Shown: positions 50,237 to 58,701 of the stretch, piece after piece
Layout: the number at the start of each line of letters is the position of its first letter
Position numbering within the stretch: position 1 is the first letter of the stretch
DNA from: Actinomadura macra NBRC 14102
GTDB taxonomy: Bacteria; Actinomycetota; Actinomycetes; Streptosporangiales; Streptosporangiaceae
Assembly: GCF_001552215.1 (NCBI RefSeq)
Contig: NZ_BCQT01000009.1
Coordinates: 310,001 to 374,000, forward strand
Length of the DNA: 64,000 bases
Direction of reading: 5' to 3'
The notes under the pieces: generated by a model
Databases searched by the model: none
The model's input: only the letters and a program-made list of their open reading frames with translations
What the model was told of the DNA's origin: nothing
Made by a program: the position numbers and the translations under genes

Positions 50237-53200
50237 TCAGTCGGTGAGGCGGGAGAGGAGGGTCGTGTAGCGGGGGCGGCGGTCGGGGCGGGCTCGGGCG
50301 GCGGCGTGTTTGAGGGCGGGGACGGCGGATTCGCCGAGCAGGAGCAGGCCCTCTTCGGCGGCTTGGCGGACGAGGCGGTGCGCATGTGAGAGAAGTGCGA
50401 CCAGGCCAGGGATAGCGGGTTCGTGGGATGCGTGGCTCAAGGTCTTGACGGCCGACCGGACGACGTTGGGTTCCGGGTCGTCCAGGAGCCGGATCGTCTG
50501 TTCCAGGTACTCGGGTCGGCTCAGGACGCGGCGGGAGATGCGGTGCGCGTGCAGCCGGACGCTCGTTTCCGGATGGCCGATCAACTCCGCCAGCAATTCC
50601 CTGAACTCGTCGTCGACGGGAAATTCGGCGAGCCGTGTCAGGGCCCTGCGGAATTCCTTCGGCCCGCCTTCGCGAGCCCGCTTGAACAGCTCGTCCCTCG
50701 ACCATTCCTGGACGGGCTCGGGCCGGTACTCCCGCAGCGCCGCGAGGGCGGCCTCGTGCTCGGCGGCCGAATCGGGGGCGCGGAGGGGGCCGTCCACCAG
50801 GATGATCTGGTCGGCCAGGGCGTCGCGGCCCTCGTCCCGGAGAAGCTGGACGGTGCGGGTCAGGGCCGGGGTGCGCAGCAGCGGCCGGTTGACGATGAGG
50901 TCGAGCATTCCCCAGGCGCCGTCGGCGAGGCGAGCGGAGAGGGATTCGGCCACGATGTCGGGGGCCGTGCGGCGGACGGCGCTTCCGGCGGCGGCACGGA
51001 CGGACGGAGTCGTGCCGTGTTCCCAGATAGGGATGAGGTACGGAACGAGACGGTCCAGGTCGGCGCCATGCAGACGGTCGGCCAGGTGCGCGAGGCGCTC
51101 GTTGCCCTCGGGGACGTCCGTGCCGAGCGGGACGGGGAGGTCGATCCCACCGGTCAGGTAGGCGCGCAGCAACGCGTCACGAGCGGTGGGCTCGGGCCAG
51201 CCGCGCAGGAGCCGGGCCGCGGTCTCGCGACGGGCCGGGGACGGATCGTCCAGCATCGCCAGCAACCGGGCCTGCTGGGCGGCGGAACGGGGCTGGTCCA
51301 GATCGTCGGGGCGCGGGGTCCGGACGTCTGGTGCGGGGCGGCGGGCGTCCTCCGCGAGGATCCAGGGCGGGACGTCCAGGGGTTGCAGGTCGAGCATCCA
51401 GTTCAGGAGCGGTTCGCGGACGTCTGCGGGGGCCGTGGGGAAGGCGGCGATCAGCGCGTCCAGGCGGTCGCGTGAGGAACCCCCTTCCCGGGTGCGCAGG
51501 CGCGCCAGCGATTCCGGGTCCTGCGTCGCTCTGCGCAGGTCCTCGCGCCAGGCAGGGGCGGACGGGTCGTCGATCACCGGTTGGGCGAGCGCCTCGCGGA
51601 GGACGGCCTCCTGGTCATCGGACGTCGCCAGCGCGTGGTCAAGATCGTCCCTTGTGAGGACGGCTCCGCAACGACTGAGAAGGACGAGACCAGACCGTCC
51701 GAGCGATCGCCCACGTACGTGGTCGGCGAGGACGAGCCGTTCTGCGGGGGCCGAGCGGGCGATCGTGCCTTCCAGCAGATCCAGACCGCGGGAGTGATGC
51801 CCTTCTAGGACGTTCAGGACGTCCACCAGGAGGGGAGCCGCGGGTGCGAAGAGTGCCAGCTCTTCGTCCGTCCAGGGTGGAGGGCACAACCGCAGGACGA
51901 AGCGCAAGACGGGGCCGGGATCGTCCGATGCCGCGAGGCGGAGCCAGTCTGCCAGGTGGGGCCGCAGCCGCGGGTCGGGCCGGGCGTCGGGGTTGCGCGA
52001 GTGCGCGTCCACGATGCGACGGGCGAGTCCGGCATTCCAGCCGTCCCGGGCGAGGGTGTCCGCATCCGCGGGAGGCCGGGCGGTGAGGTGGGTGAGCAGC
52101 GCCTTGCCAGCGGGTGAGCCCTGGCTGGCCAGCGCCGTCACGCAGCGGGAGGTGAGCAGGCCGTCCAGGGGCTGGAGCAGGAGCGAGCGGGCGCGGTCGT
52201 CGGCGCGGTCGGCCGCGGCGATGACGGTCGCGGTGAAGGTGCGGCCCAGGGTCGCGCGCAGCGCGCCGACCAGCGCGTCGCGGAAGCCCGGATTGTCGTG
52301 GTGGCCGAGCCAGTACAGCAGCTTCGGGACGGCGGACGGCGCATCCACGGAGGCCAGCGCCGACGCGGCGGTCTTCTTGACGTTCATGTTCGGGTGGTCC
52401 AGGCAGGCCGCCATCGCCGGGCCCGCCCCGCTCACACCCGCCTCGGCCAGGGCGAGAAGCGCCTGCCGGACGGTCTGGACGTCATCCGCCCTGGTCAGCG
52501 GGATCATGCTCGCCGCCATGGCGCGAGCGTCGCCCGCGTTCCGCGCGATGACGGCGATGGCACCGCTGCGGACGTGCGGATCGCGGTGCCGCAGCAGCCG
52601 GTGGACGCGGGCCTTCACGCCGGCGTGCGGGGTGCGGCGGAGGAGGTCGAGCAGGGCCGCCTGCTCGGGCGGCGCGAGGTCGCGGCGGTCGAGGAGGTCG
52701 AGCAGGAGGGACGCGAGGAGGGCGTGCCCGGCCTCGGACGCGGAGGCGGCGTCGAGGAGGCAGCGCGGGCGGATGGCACCGCGCCGGAACAGGCGGGCCC
52801 CGAGGTCGCGGACGGCCTCAAGGGCTTCGGCGGGCGGCTCGTCGTCCGCCGAGGCGAGACGGAGCAGCAGGTCCGCGATGGCCGGGAGCGTGGACGCGTC
52901 GCCGTTGCGAGCCAGCCGGGACAAGGCGCCGGCCGGGTCCGCGGGATCCAGCCCGGCGCGCAGAATGGCCAGCTCACCCGCGTCGGGACCGCCCAGATCG
53001 TCGGCGACGCGGCGGGGCAGGTCGCGGGGATCGAGCCGTTCCATGATCGACCGCCGTTGCGCGGGGTCGCCGGTGAGGTGCCAGAGGATCTCCAGGGCAC
53101 GGTGCCGGTGCGGGCGAAGGTGCCGGACGATGCCGCCGCCGTCCAGCCCGAGCCCTTCGCGGAGGATCTCGGCCGTCCGCGGCCCGCCCACGGCCTCCAG

Positions 53201-54334
53201 GGCGGCCAGCGCCTCCCGGGGCACCCGGGGCAGCAGGGCCAGGACGGTCTCCTCAGCGGGCAGGTACCCGAGCTCGCGGATCGCCCGCAGATACCCCGCC
53301 GGATCATCCGCAGAGGGGACGAGGGCGCCACCCACGTCCATGTCCGGCATGCCCTGGGCGTCGAGCGCGATCAGCAGTTCCAGATGGCGGGGGCCGGGCT
53401 TCGCCGACAGTTCGCGCAGAGCCTCGTGCCTGCACGAGTACAGGACGGTCGCGACCTCTTCGGCGGCGACGCGGTGGTCGGCGAGGGCGAGTCCGATGAT
53501 CCCGGGAACGTCGCGTCCGGAGGGAAAGTGGCCGCGCCGGTGCATCCCGCCCAGGCACGCGACGGCGGGCCCGGCGAGCAGCAGGGGATCCTGGACGGCG
53601 ATGGCGATGATCTCGCCCACGTCCCTGCGGGTGGCGAGGTCGCCGAGCAGGTCGAGCGCCCGCCGCCGGAGGGCCGGTGGACGGGCCGTGTCCGCGGCGA
53701 CGTCGCGGAGCAGGCGGTGATGCCCGTGACGGGCGGCGACCTCGATCGCGGCATCGGCCGGGCCGGTGGTCAGGTAGCGGTCGATCCGACCCTCCGGCAG
53801 CGGATCGAGGGCGGCCCACGGCAAGGCGAGTTCGCGCAGGGCATCCGGTACATCGTCGGCCAGTTCCTCGACGAGCGCCCGCGCCCGCCCCGGAGAGATC
53901 AGGGACTGCTCCAGCGACTCCCGGGTGATCCGGAACGCCTCGGCACGCAGGACGGGATCGGCCCGCCGCGCCAGTTCGGCGGTGAGCGTCCCCTCGTGCG
54001 CGCTCAGCCCCCGGACGGCCTGGTAGAGCAGGTCGCCGGCGGGCTCGTCCCGGACGCTCTCCGGACGGTGGGCGATCTCGGCGCGCAGCCACGCGATCTG
54101 GACGCGGACCGGCAGGCCGGCCGTCCGCCACGCGGGCCATTCGCGGACGTGCGCGTGCAGATGCAGGTAGACGCGGGCCAGCACGAGCGCGGTGTCCGGC
54201 GACTCGTCCAACGAGGGGGGCAGTGAGGTGGGCAGCGCCGCCGCGTATCCGGCCAGGTCCCCGCCGAGCCCCGCGTCGAGGCGATCGGCGAGACGGCACA
54301 GGTCGGAAATGACGCTTTCGTCCACCGATGTCAT
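50237..54334 (-). CDS. Giant HEAT-repeat protein, unknown function
   Basis: The 1365-residue protein is helical throughout, without signal or membrane segments. Degenerate HEAT/PBS-lyase-like repeats recur from ~150 to the end, for example RDPHVRSGAIAVIARNAGDA, HPNMNVKKTAASALASVDAP, ETSVRLHAHRISRRVLSRPE and DPEPNVVRSAVKTLSHAS. Such solenoids act as protein- or nucleic-acid-binding scaffolds. No catalytic motif was seen. ATG 54334 is only 43 bases from the divergent PIG-L start, so the promoters overlap. Similar long HEAT proteins occur in actinomycetes beside NTPases and toxins, but no such partner is adjacent here. Confidence 0.8.
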   Translation of the reverse strand: MTSVDESVISDLCRLADRLDAGLGGDLAGYAAALPTSLPPSLDESPDTALVLARVYLHLHAHVREWPAWRTAGLPVRVQIAWLRAEIAHRPESVRDEPAGDLLYQAVRGLSAHEGTLTAELARRADPVLRAEAFRITRESLEQSLISPGRARALVEELADDVPDALRELALPWAALDPLPEGRIDRYLTTGPADAAIEVAARHGHHRLLRDVAADTARPPALRRRALDLLGDLATRRDVGEIIAIAVQDPLLLAGPAVACLGGMHRRGHFPSGRDVPGIIGLALADHRVAAEEVATVLYSCRHEALRELSAKPGPRHLELLIALDAQGMPDMDVGGALVPSADDPAGYLRAIRELGYLPAEETVLALLPRVPREALAALEAVGGPRTAEILREGLGLDGGGIVRHLRPHRHRALEILWHLTGDPAQRRSIMERLDPRDLPRRVADDLGGPDAGELAILRAGLDPADPAGALSRLARNGDASTLPAIADLLLRLASADDEPPAEALEAVRDLGARLFRRGAIRPRCLLDAASASEAGHALLASLLLDLLDRRDLAPPEQAALLDLLRRTPHAGVKARVHRLLRHRDPHVRSGAIAVIARNAGDARAMAASMIPLTRADDVQTVRQALLALAEAGVSGAGPAMAACLDHPNMNVKKTAASALASVDAPSAVPKLLYWLGHHDNPGFRDALVGALRATLGRTFTATVIAAADRADDRARSLLLQPLDGLLTSRCVTALASQGSPAGKALLTHLTARPPADADTLARDGWNAGLARRIVDAHSRNPDARPDPRLRPHLADWLRLAASDDPGPVLRFVLRLCPPPWTDEELALFAPAAPLLVDVLNVLEGHHSRGLDLLEGTIARSAPAERLVLADHVRGRSLGRSGLVLLSRCGAVLTRDDLDHALATSDDQEAVLREALAQPVIDDPSAPAWREDLRRATQDPESLARLRTREGGSSRDRLDALIAAFPTAPADVREPLLNWMLDLQPLDVPPWILAEDARRPAPDVRTPRPDDLDQPRSAAQQARLLAMLDDPSPARRETAARLLRGWPEPTARDALLRAYLTGGIDLPVPLGTDVPEGNERLAHLADRLHGADLDRLVPYLIPIWEHGTTPSVRAAAGSAVRRTAPDIVAESLSARLADGAWGMLDLIVNRPLLRTPALTRTVQLLRDEGRDALADQIILVDGPLRAPDSAAEHEAALAALREYRPEPVQEWSRDELFKRAREGGPKEFRRALTRLAEFPVDDEFRELLAELIGHPETSVRLHAHRISRRVLSRPEYLEQTIRLLDDPEPNVVRSAVKTLSHASHEPAIPGLVALLSHAHRLVRQAAEEGLLLLGESAVPALKHAAARARPDRRPRYTTLLSRLTD

Positions 54335-54377
54335 GGCGCCGATCTTAGGGAGGTGCGGGATAGGCAAGGATGGAACC

Positions 54378-55079
54378 ATGGACGTGGTACCTGAGGACTG
54401 GGAACGGGCGCTGGCGATCGTGGCGCACCCCGACGATCTGGAGTACGGGGGCTCCACCGCGGTCGCGAAGTGGACGGGGCAGGGCAAGACCGTCGTGGAG
54501 GTGCTCGCCACGCGCGGCGAGGCCGGCATCGACGGTATGGACCCGGACGAGGTCCGCCGCGTCCGCACCGAGGAGCAGATCGAGGCGGCCCGCCGCGTCG
54601 GGGTCGAGACGGTGGAGTTCCTCGACCTCCAGGACGGCATGCTGGAGTACGGCCTGCCGCTGCGGCGCGTCCTGGCCGCGGCGATCCGCCGGCACCGTCC
54701 CGAGGTCGTGGTCTCGGTGAACTTCCGGGAGACCTTCCCCGGCGGCGGGTTCAACATGGCCGACCACCGCGTCCTCGGCCTCGCGGTCGCGGACGCCGTC
54801 CGGGACGCGGCCAACCGCTGGGTGTTCCGCGACCTCGACCTGGAGCCATGGCAGGGCGTCCGGTTCGCGCTGTTCGGCGGATCGCCGCAGGCCACCCACT
54901 ACGTGGACGTGACCGGCCACCTGCAGGACGGCATCGACTCGCTACTGGCGCACCAGGTGTACTTCTCCAACCTCGGCGCGGACTTCGACGCCGCCGCGTT
55001 CCTCACCGGCATGGTGGAGCCGGCCGGACGAGCGGTGGGCGTCCGGCACGCGATGCCGTTCGAGCTGATCGCGACCTGA
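54378..55079 (+). CDS. PIG-L family N-deacetylase
   Basis: The 233-residue protein has the LmbE/PIG-L zinc site: AHPDDLEYGGS at residues ~16-26 (A-H-P-D-D) and a distal His in the MADHR motif (~126-130). Actinobacterial relatives deacetylate GlcNAc-linked thiol precursors such as those of mycothiol (MshB, Mca) or natural products. The length is shorter than MshB (~290), so an orphan deacetylase is more likely. The ATG at 54378 follows AAGGATGG. It is divergent from the HEAT gene and convergent with bL37, whose stop lies three bases beyond its own. Confidence 0.9.
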   Translation: MDVVPEDWERALAIVAHPDDLEYGGSTAVAKWTGQGKTVVEVLATRGEAGIDGMDPDEVRRVRTEEQIEAARRVGVETVEFLDLQDGMLEYGLPLRRVLAAAIRRHRPEVVVSVNFRETFPGGGFNMADHRVLGLAVADAVRDAANRWVFRDLDLEPWQGVRFALFGGSPQATHYVDVTGHLQDGIDSLLAHQVYFSNLGADFDAAAFLTGMVEPAGRAVGVRHAMPFELIAT

Positions 55080-55082
55080 GGG

Positions 55083-55163
55083 TCAGTGGCGGGCGTTGGG
55101 CCGCTTCCCCTTGTTGTGCTTGGAGCGCTTACGGGCCCGACGTTTGCGCGTCTTCTTCGACAT
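55083..55163 (-). CDS. Ribosomal protein bL37-like mini-protein
   Basis: A 26-codon gene on the minus strand encodes a product beginning MSKKTRKRRARKRSKHNKGK and ending RPNARH. It is almost entirely basic and its KGKRPNA end matches the actinobacterial large-subunit protein bL37, whose homologues end HGKRPNA/T. In mycobacteria bL37 binds 23S rRNA. A run GGGGG lies two bases before the ATG. Automatic annotation often misses it because of its length. It lies three bases from the convergent PIG-L gene and downstream of DUF3710. Confidence 0.8.
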   Translation of the reverse strand: MSKKTRKRRARKRSKHNKGKRPNARH

Positions 55164-55235
55164 GCCCCCGATTCACCACCCGTTCGCCCCTTCCAAGCAA
55201 GGAACGGACGGCCGGCGGCAATCGAGAACACAACC

Positions 55236-55263
55236 GGGGCACGTCCGAAAAGGGACGTGCCCC
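55236..55263. terminator. Perfect hairpin, probable terminator
   Basis: GGGGCACGTCC (55236-55246) pairs with GGACGTGCCCC (55253-55263) across a GAAAAG loop (11-bp stem). It lies after the dut-DUF3710 transcript and before bL37, so it could end the former and separate the latter. Confidence 0.6.
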
Positions 55264-55320
55264 GAACAAGCGCGCACACCTACACCGTCTCCAACACCAG
55301 CCACCAACGACCCAAGCGTT

Positions 55321-55415
55321 GCGATCGCATGCGAAGCCAGGTGTGAGCGAAGCGAGAACCTGATCGCGAAGCGAGCCCTCTGGGGCGAGTCGAAAGCGAT
55401 GCGACGATCGCCGCA
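55321..55415 (+). repeat. Dispersed intergenic repeat, copy B
   Basis: This matches the minus strand of 34545-34641 over ~95 bases. Shared features are GATCGC(A/G)TGCGAAGCCAGG, then AGCGAAGCGAGAACCTGATC, GCGAGTCGA and AGCGATGC. It ends eight bases before the stop of the DUF3710 gene. Both copies sit just beyond gene 3' ends. It contains no ORF conserved between copies with certainty, although both can be read as ACEAR..RSENLIA in one frame. Confidence 0.8.
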
Positions 55416-55422
55416 AAAACTT

Positions 55423-56256
55423 CTATCGGACCTCTGTGATCTCGGGGCCGCGCTCGAAGGGGTCGAAGGTCTGGACGCCCTCTTCTCCGTTGTCCTCGCC
55501 GGCCTCGCTGAACTCCTGCGGGATCTGGAGCTCCAGGAGGTCGCGCGGGGGCATCGGGGCGTCGCCGCGGACGACGACGACACCGCGGAGCACGTCCTCC
55601 AGGACCTGCCACTGCTCCTCGTCCTCGATCGCGGCGCCCTGGACCACGGCCTGGAGGAACCAGCGGGGGCCGTCGACACCGAGGAAGCGGATGATCTGCG
55701 GGGCCCAGCCCTGTTCGACGAACTCGGCGGGGATCTGCTCGCGGACCTCCTGCGGCATCTCCGCGAGGACCTCCTCGGTCAGGGCCGCGGGGACCATCGC
55801 CAGCAGCTCGGGGCCGAACGGGCCCTCGCCCTCCTGGGTCTGGCCGTTGGCCTCCTCCTGGATGTCCTTGGCGGTCTCGCGCCGCACGTCCTCCCAGATG
55901 CCGCTGCGCTTGGGCGCGGCGAACACCTGGAGCTGCATGGCGCTCTCCTCGTACTGCACGAGGACCGCGACGGGCCGGCCGTCGAGGGGGTTGCCCTCGT
56001 CGTCCACCTGGGTGGCCTCGAAGTTCACCTGGAAACCGAGGCCGGGCGCGACGGGCACCTGGAGGGATCCGAAATCGAGCCGCTGCAGCTCGGGGAAGGA
56101 GTCCGCGGAGTCCCAGGGACCGCCCTCGTCCGGCTTGGCCTCGGTGGCCTCGGCGGCGGCCTCCTCGCCGGCCTCGTCAACGGCATCCACCGGCTCTTCG
56201 GTCGGCTCGGGCCCCTTCTCGGGCTCATCGGCCTGCCGGCGACGTCCAAAAGCCAC
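55423..56256 (-). CDS. DUF3710 protein
   Basis: The 277-residue protein has an acidic, Glu/Pro-rich N-terminal ~55 residues and then the DUF3710 domain (~55-260). Family features are LDFGSLQVPVAPGLGFQVNF, VQYEESAMQLQVFAAPKRSG and GVDGPRWFLQAVVQGAA. The function is unknown; it is conserved next to dut across actinobacteria. GTG 56256 has GGAG nine bases upstream and lies three bases after the dut stop, so both genes share a transcript with dut first. Confidence 0.93.
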   Translation of the reverse strand: MAFGRRRQADEPEKGPEPTEEPVDAVDEAGEEAAAEATEAKPDEGGPWDSADSFPELQRLDFGSLQVPVAPGLGFQVNFEATQVDDEGNPLDGRPVAVLVQYEESAMQLQVFAAPKRSGIWEDVRRETAKDIQEEANGQTQEGEGPFGPELLAMVPAALTEEVLAEMPQEVREQIPAEFVEQGWAPQIIRFLGVDGPRWFLQAVVQGAAIEDEEQWQVLEDVLRGVVVVRGDAPMPPRDLLELQIPQEFSEAGEDNGEEGVQTFDPFERGPEITEVR

Positions 56257-56259
56257 GAC

Positions 56260-56733
56260 TCACGCTCCTTCTCGACTGTGCTCATTATCCGCGAATCCGC
56301 CCGTGGAGCCGAATCCACCGGTCCCGCGCGCCGATCCGGGAAGCTCGGCGACCTCGTGGAACACCGCCTGCTCCACCCGCTGCACGACCATCTGCGCGAT
56401 GCGGTCCCCGCGCCGGAGAGTGACGGTGGCGCGGAGGTCGGTGTTCAGCAGGGTCACCTTGATCTCACCGCGGTAGCCGGCATCGACCGTACCGGGTGCG
56501 TTCACTATGGTCACCCCCAACCTAGCGCCCAAACCGGACCGAGGGTGAATGAAAGCTGCGTAGCCGTCCGGTAGCGCGATGGCCATTCCCGTGGGGACGA
56601 CGGCACGTTCCCCCGGTGGCAGCTCGACGTCCACGGCGGCGACGAGATCGGCCCCCGCATCGCCCGCATGGGCGTAGTGCGGCAGGGGCAGGTCCGGGTC
56701 CAGCCGCTTGATCAGCACATCGACCTTGCTCAC
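56260..56733 (-). CDS. dut: dUTP diphosphatase (dUTPase)
   Basis: The 157-residue protein has all five trimeric dUTPase motifs: HAGDAGADL (1), [11 protein letters not shown] (2), [20 protein letters not shown] (3), [11 protein letters not shown] (4) and the C-terminal P-loop-like GTGGFGSTG (5). It hydrolyses dUTP to dUMP and PPi, keeping uracil out of DNA and feeding dTMP synthesis. GTG 56733 gives the standard [13 protein letters not shown] start; GTG 56745 would add four residues. It is the first gene of the dut-DUF3710 pair and divergent from the mau-like cassette. Confidence 0.97.
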   Translation of the reverse strand: MSKVDVLIKRLDPDLPLPHYAHAGDAGADLVAAVDVELPPGERAVVPTGMAIALPDGYAAFIHPRSGLGARLGVTIVNAPGTVDAGYRGEIKVTLLNTDLRATVTLRRGDRIAQMVVQRVEQAVFHEVAELPGSARGTGGFGSTGGFADNEHSREGA

Positions 56734-56999
56734 GGTCCACCTCACGCTCGGGGAGCATCACGGCGGTCGTGCCGCCGGGCCTGCTGAGAGGCCACCCGAC
56801 CCTACCGGGGGCGGCGGGGGCGGCCGGACGGGAAACGCCGCCGGGCGGGCGGGGAAGCGGCGCGGCGTGTCCCGGCGCGAGACTACCCGCTCCCGGAGAG
56901 TGACCACTTCCGGAAGGTTTGCCCCCAAAGCGCCCTATCGCGCGTAGCGTCACACCTGTCACTCAACGTACGTCCCGCACGAAGGGGCAGGTGAACGGC

Positions 57000-57704
57000 A
57001 TGAGTGGGCACTCACTTGATCGTGAGGTCACCCACCGCTCCCTGGACGGGGTACGGGTCCGGATCGCCGGCCCGCACGATCTCGGGCGGCCCTGCACGTC
57101 GGTGGCGCGCGTCGCCGACGGCGGCCGGCTCCACGAGATCTCCAGCGGCACCCGCGCGGACGCGCTGGCCTGGGCCGGCCAGGTCGGCGTCACCCGCTTC
57201 GAGCAGGAGTTCCGGCTCCAGGGCGGGCGCCTGCGGGTGGGGCGGGCGCGGACGCGCGACATCGACACCGGGGTCAGCGACCCGATGCTCGCGGCGGTCT
57301 GGGAGGGACGCCGGCACGCGGTCTTCACGCACCTCTACCACGCGCGTCCGGCCGACGTCGTGGCCTTCTTCGGGACGCTGCGGCTGACCGAGCACGACGA
57401 CGGGATCACCGCCGACACGCGCGGGCGCGCGCGGCGGCCCGAACCCGCCGAGATGGTCAAGGAGGTCCCCGGCCTCGGGCTCCTGGAGATCACCCCGCTG
57501 ACGGGGCAGACGCGCAAGCGGCTCCCGTCGTGGCGCGGCGCCTCGGTGGCGGGCGGCGAACTGTTCCAGGACACCATCGAGGGCCAGGGCCCCTACTTCC
57601 TGCTGGCGCTGCGGTCGCTGCTGGTGACCGTCCTGCCCGAGGAGGACCGCGTGCGCGAGGTCCCCGGACGGCTGGCGCGGCTGGCGGTCGAGGCGGTCCG
57701 GTGA
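57000..57704 (+). CDS. First gene of the mau-like cassette, unknown function
   Basis: The 234-residue soluble protein has no signal peptide or membrane segment. Distinct stretches are VRVRIAGPHDLGRPCTSV, VTRFEQEFRLQGGRLRVGR, FTHLYHARPADVVAFFGTL and GQGPYFLLALRSLLVTVLP. It resembles no domain I can name. Its stop codon overlaps the start of the MauE-like gene (GTGA), so it is the leader gene of the tight cassette and probably needed for the same process. ATG 57000 has AGGTG seven bases upstream. It could be a cytoplasmic partner of the 12-Cys polypeptide or an enzyme installing its modification; neither is shown. Confidence 0.7.
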   Translation: MSGHSLDREVTHRSLDGVRVRIAGPHDLGRPCTSVARVADGGRLHEISSGTRADALAWAGQVGVTRFEQEFRLQGGRLRVGRARTRDIDTGVSDPMLAAVWEGRRHAVFTHLYHARPADVVAFFGTLRLTEHDDGITADTRGRARRPEPAEMVKEVPGLGLLEITPLTGQTRKRLPSWRGASVAGGELFQDTIEGQGPYFLLALRSLLVTVLPEEDRVREVPGRLARLAVEAVR

Positions 57705-58231
57705 CCGCCCTGCTGGCCGGGATCGCCGCCGTCGCGGTGCCGCTCGTCCTGCTGGGGTCGGCGTTCGGGCAGCTCAGACGGCCGAGGACGCTCCCGGCCG
57801 CGCTGCGGGCCCAGGGCGTCCTGCCGGCGTCGCTGGCGGTGCCCGCGGCAGTGATCGTGGTCGCGGCGGAAGGCATGGCGGGTGCCTCCGCCGCGATCGC
57901 CCTGCTCCTGTGGCTGGACGGGGCGTTCCGCGCCGCGTCCGCCGCGTCCGCCCTGCTCCTGGCCGCCTACGCGCTGTACGGAACGTCCATCGTGCGGTGG
58001 CGGAAAGGCGCTCCCTGCGGGTGCGCGGGCGACGCCGCCTCCCCCATGACCGGATGGGTCGCCGGACGGGCGGCGGCGCTGGCGGCGCTGGCCCTCGCCG
58101 GCGCCGTGCACGGTCTTCCGGGCGGAACATCCGGATCAGAGATGTCCGTCATCGTTACGGCGGGACTGGGGTTCACGGTGATCCTCTGGACGCTCCCGCA
58201 CGCCATGATCGAAAGGAGTACCGCTGGATGA
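57701..58231 (+). CDS. MauE/DoxX-like membrane redox protein
   Basis: The 176-residue protein has four to five transmembrane helices. A short loop carries GAPCGCAGDA (~residues 104-113), the C-G-C pair that marks MauE-type proteins. MauE acts with MauD to form the disulfides of the methylamine dehydrogenase light chain in the periplasm. Here it overlaps the upstream gene by four bases (GTG start) and the MauD-like gene by four. It probably passes electrons between quinone or thioredoxin and the outer-face thioredoxin. The assignment rests on architecture and neighbours more than sequence identity. Confidence 0.78.
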   Translation: MTALLAGIAAVAVPLVLLGSAFGQLRRPRTLPAALRAQGVLPASLAVPAAVIVVAAEGMAGASAAIALLLWLDGAFRAASAASALLLAAYALYGTSIVRWRKGAPCGCAGDAASPMTGWVAGRAAALAALALAGAVHGLPGGTSGSEMSVIVTAGLGFTVILWTLPHAMIERSTAG

Positions 58232-58701
58232 GCTTCCAGACCAGCGCGCTGCTGCTCTCCTGGGCGGCGATCCTGCTGCTCGCCCTGGTGGTCGCCGGTC
58301 TCGTCCGGCAGGTGCACGCGCTCAGCCAGGCCGCGCCCGCACGCGGGGCGCACGGCACGACCGCGCTCGGTCCGGCGGCGGGCACGCGCGCGCCCGCCTT
58401 CGACCGCCTCGGACCGGGACTGCTGCTCTTCGTCGACAGCGAATGCGGGGTCTGCACCGACGTCCTCGCCACCGCGGGAGAGCTGGGCGGACCACTGCAC
58501 GCGATCTTCTCCGGCGCGGCGCCCGGAACGCCGTTCCCCGGCACGGTCCTCGACGGGGAGCGGGACGGCCTGTTCGCCGACTACGGCGTCCCCGCCACAC
58601 CCTTCGCCGTGCTCGTCGGCGAGGACGGACGGGTCCGGGCGTCCGAACCCGTGGGCTCTCCCGAGGCGCTCCGCGAGCTGGCCCTGGAGGCGGCGCGATG
58701 A
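58228..58701 (+). CDS. MauD-like membrane-anchored thioredoxin-fold protein
   Basis: The 157-residue protein has one N-terminal helix anchor (~7-27, LLLSWAAILLLALVVAGLV) and an outside thioredoxin-like domain. The redox motif is DSECGVCTDVLA (~71-82), with CxxC. The cis-Pro region is GVPATPFAVLVGEDGRV (~120-136). MauD proteins with this single-anchor layout, N-terminal Q-V-H..LS and a C-x-x-C domain are needed for folding the 12-Cys light chain in mau systems. GAAAGGAG is nine bases before the ATG. It overlaps both neighbours by four bases, so a single translationally coupled unit is likely. Confidence 0.8.
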   Translation: MSFQTSALLLSWAAILLLALVVAGLVRQVHALSQAAPARGAHGTTALGPAAGTRAPAFDRLGPGLLLFVDSECGVCTDVLATAGELGGPLHAIFSGAAPGTPFPGTVLDGERDGLFADYGVPATPFAVLVGEDGRVRASEPVGSPEALRELALEAAR

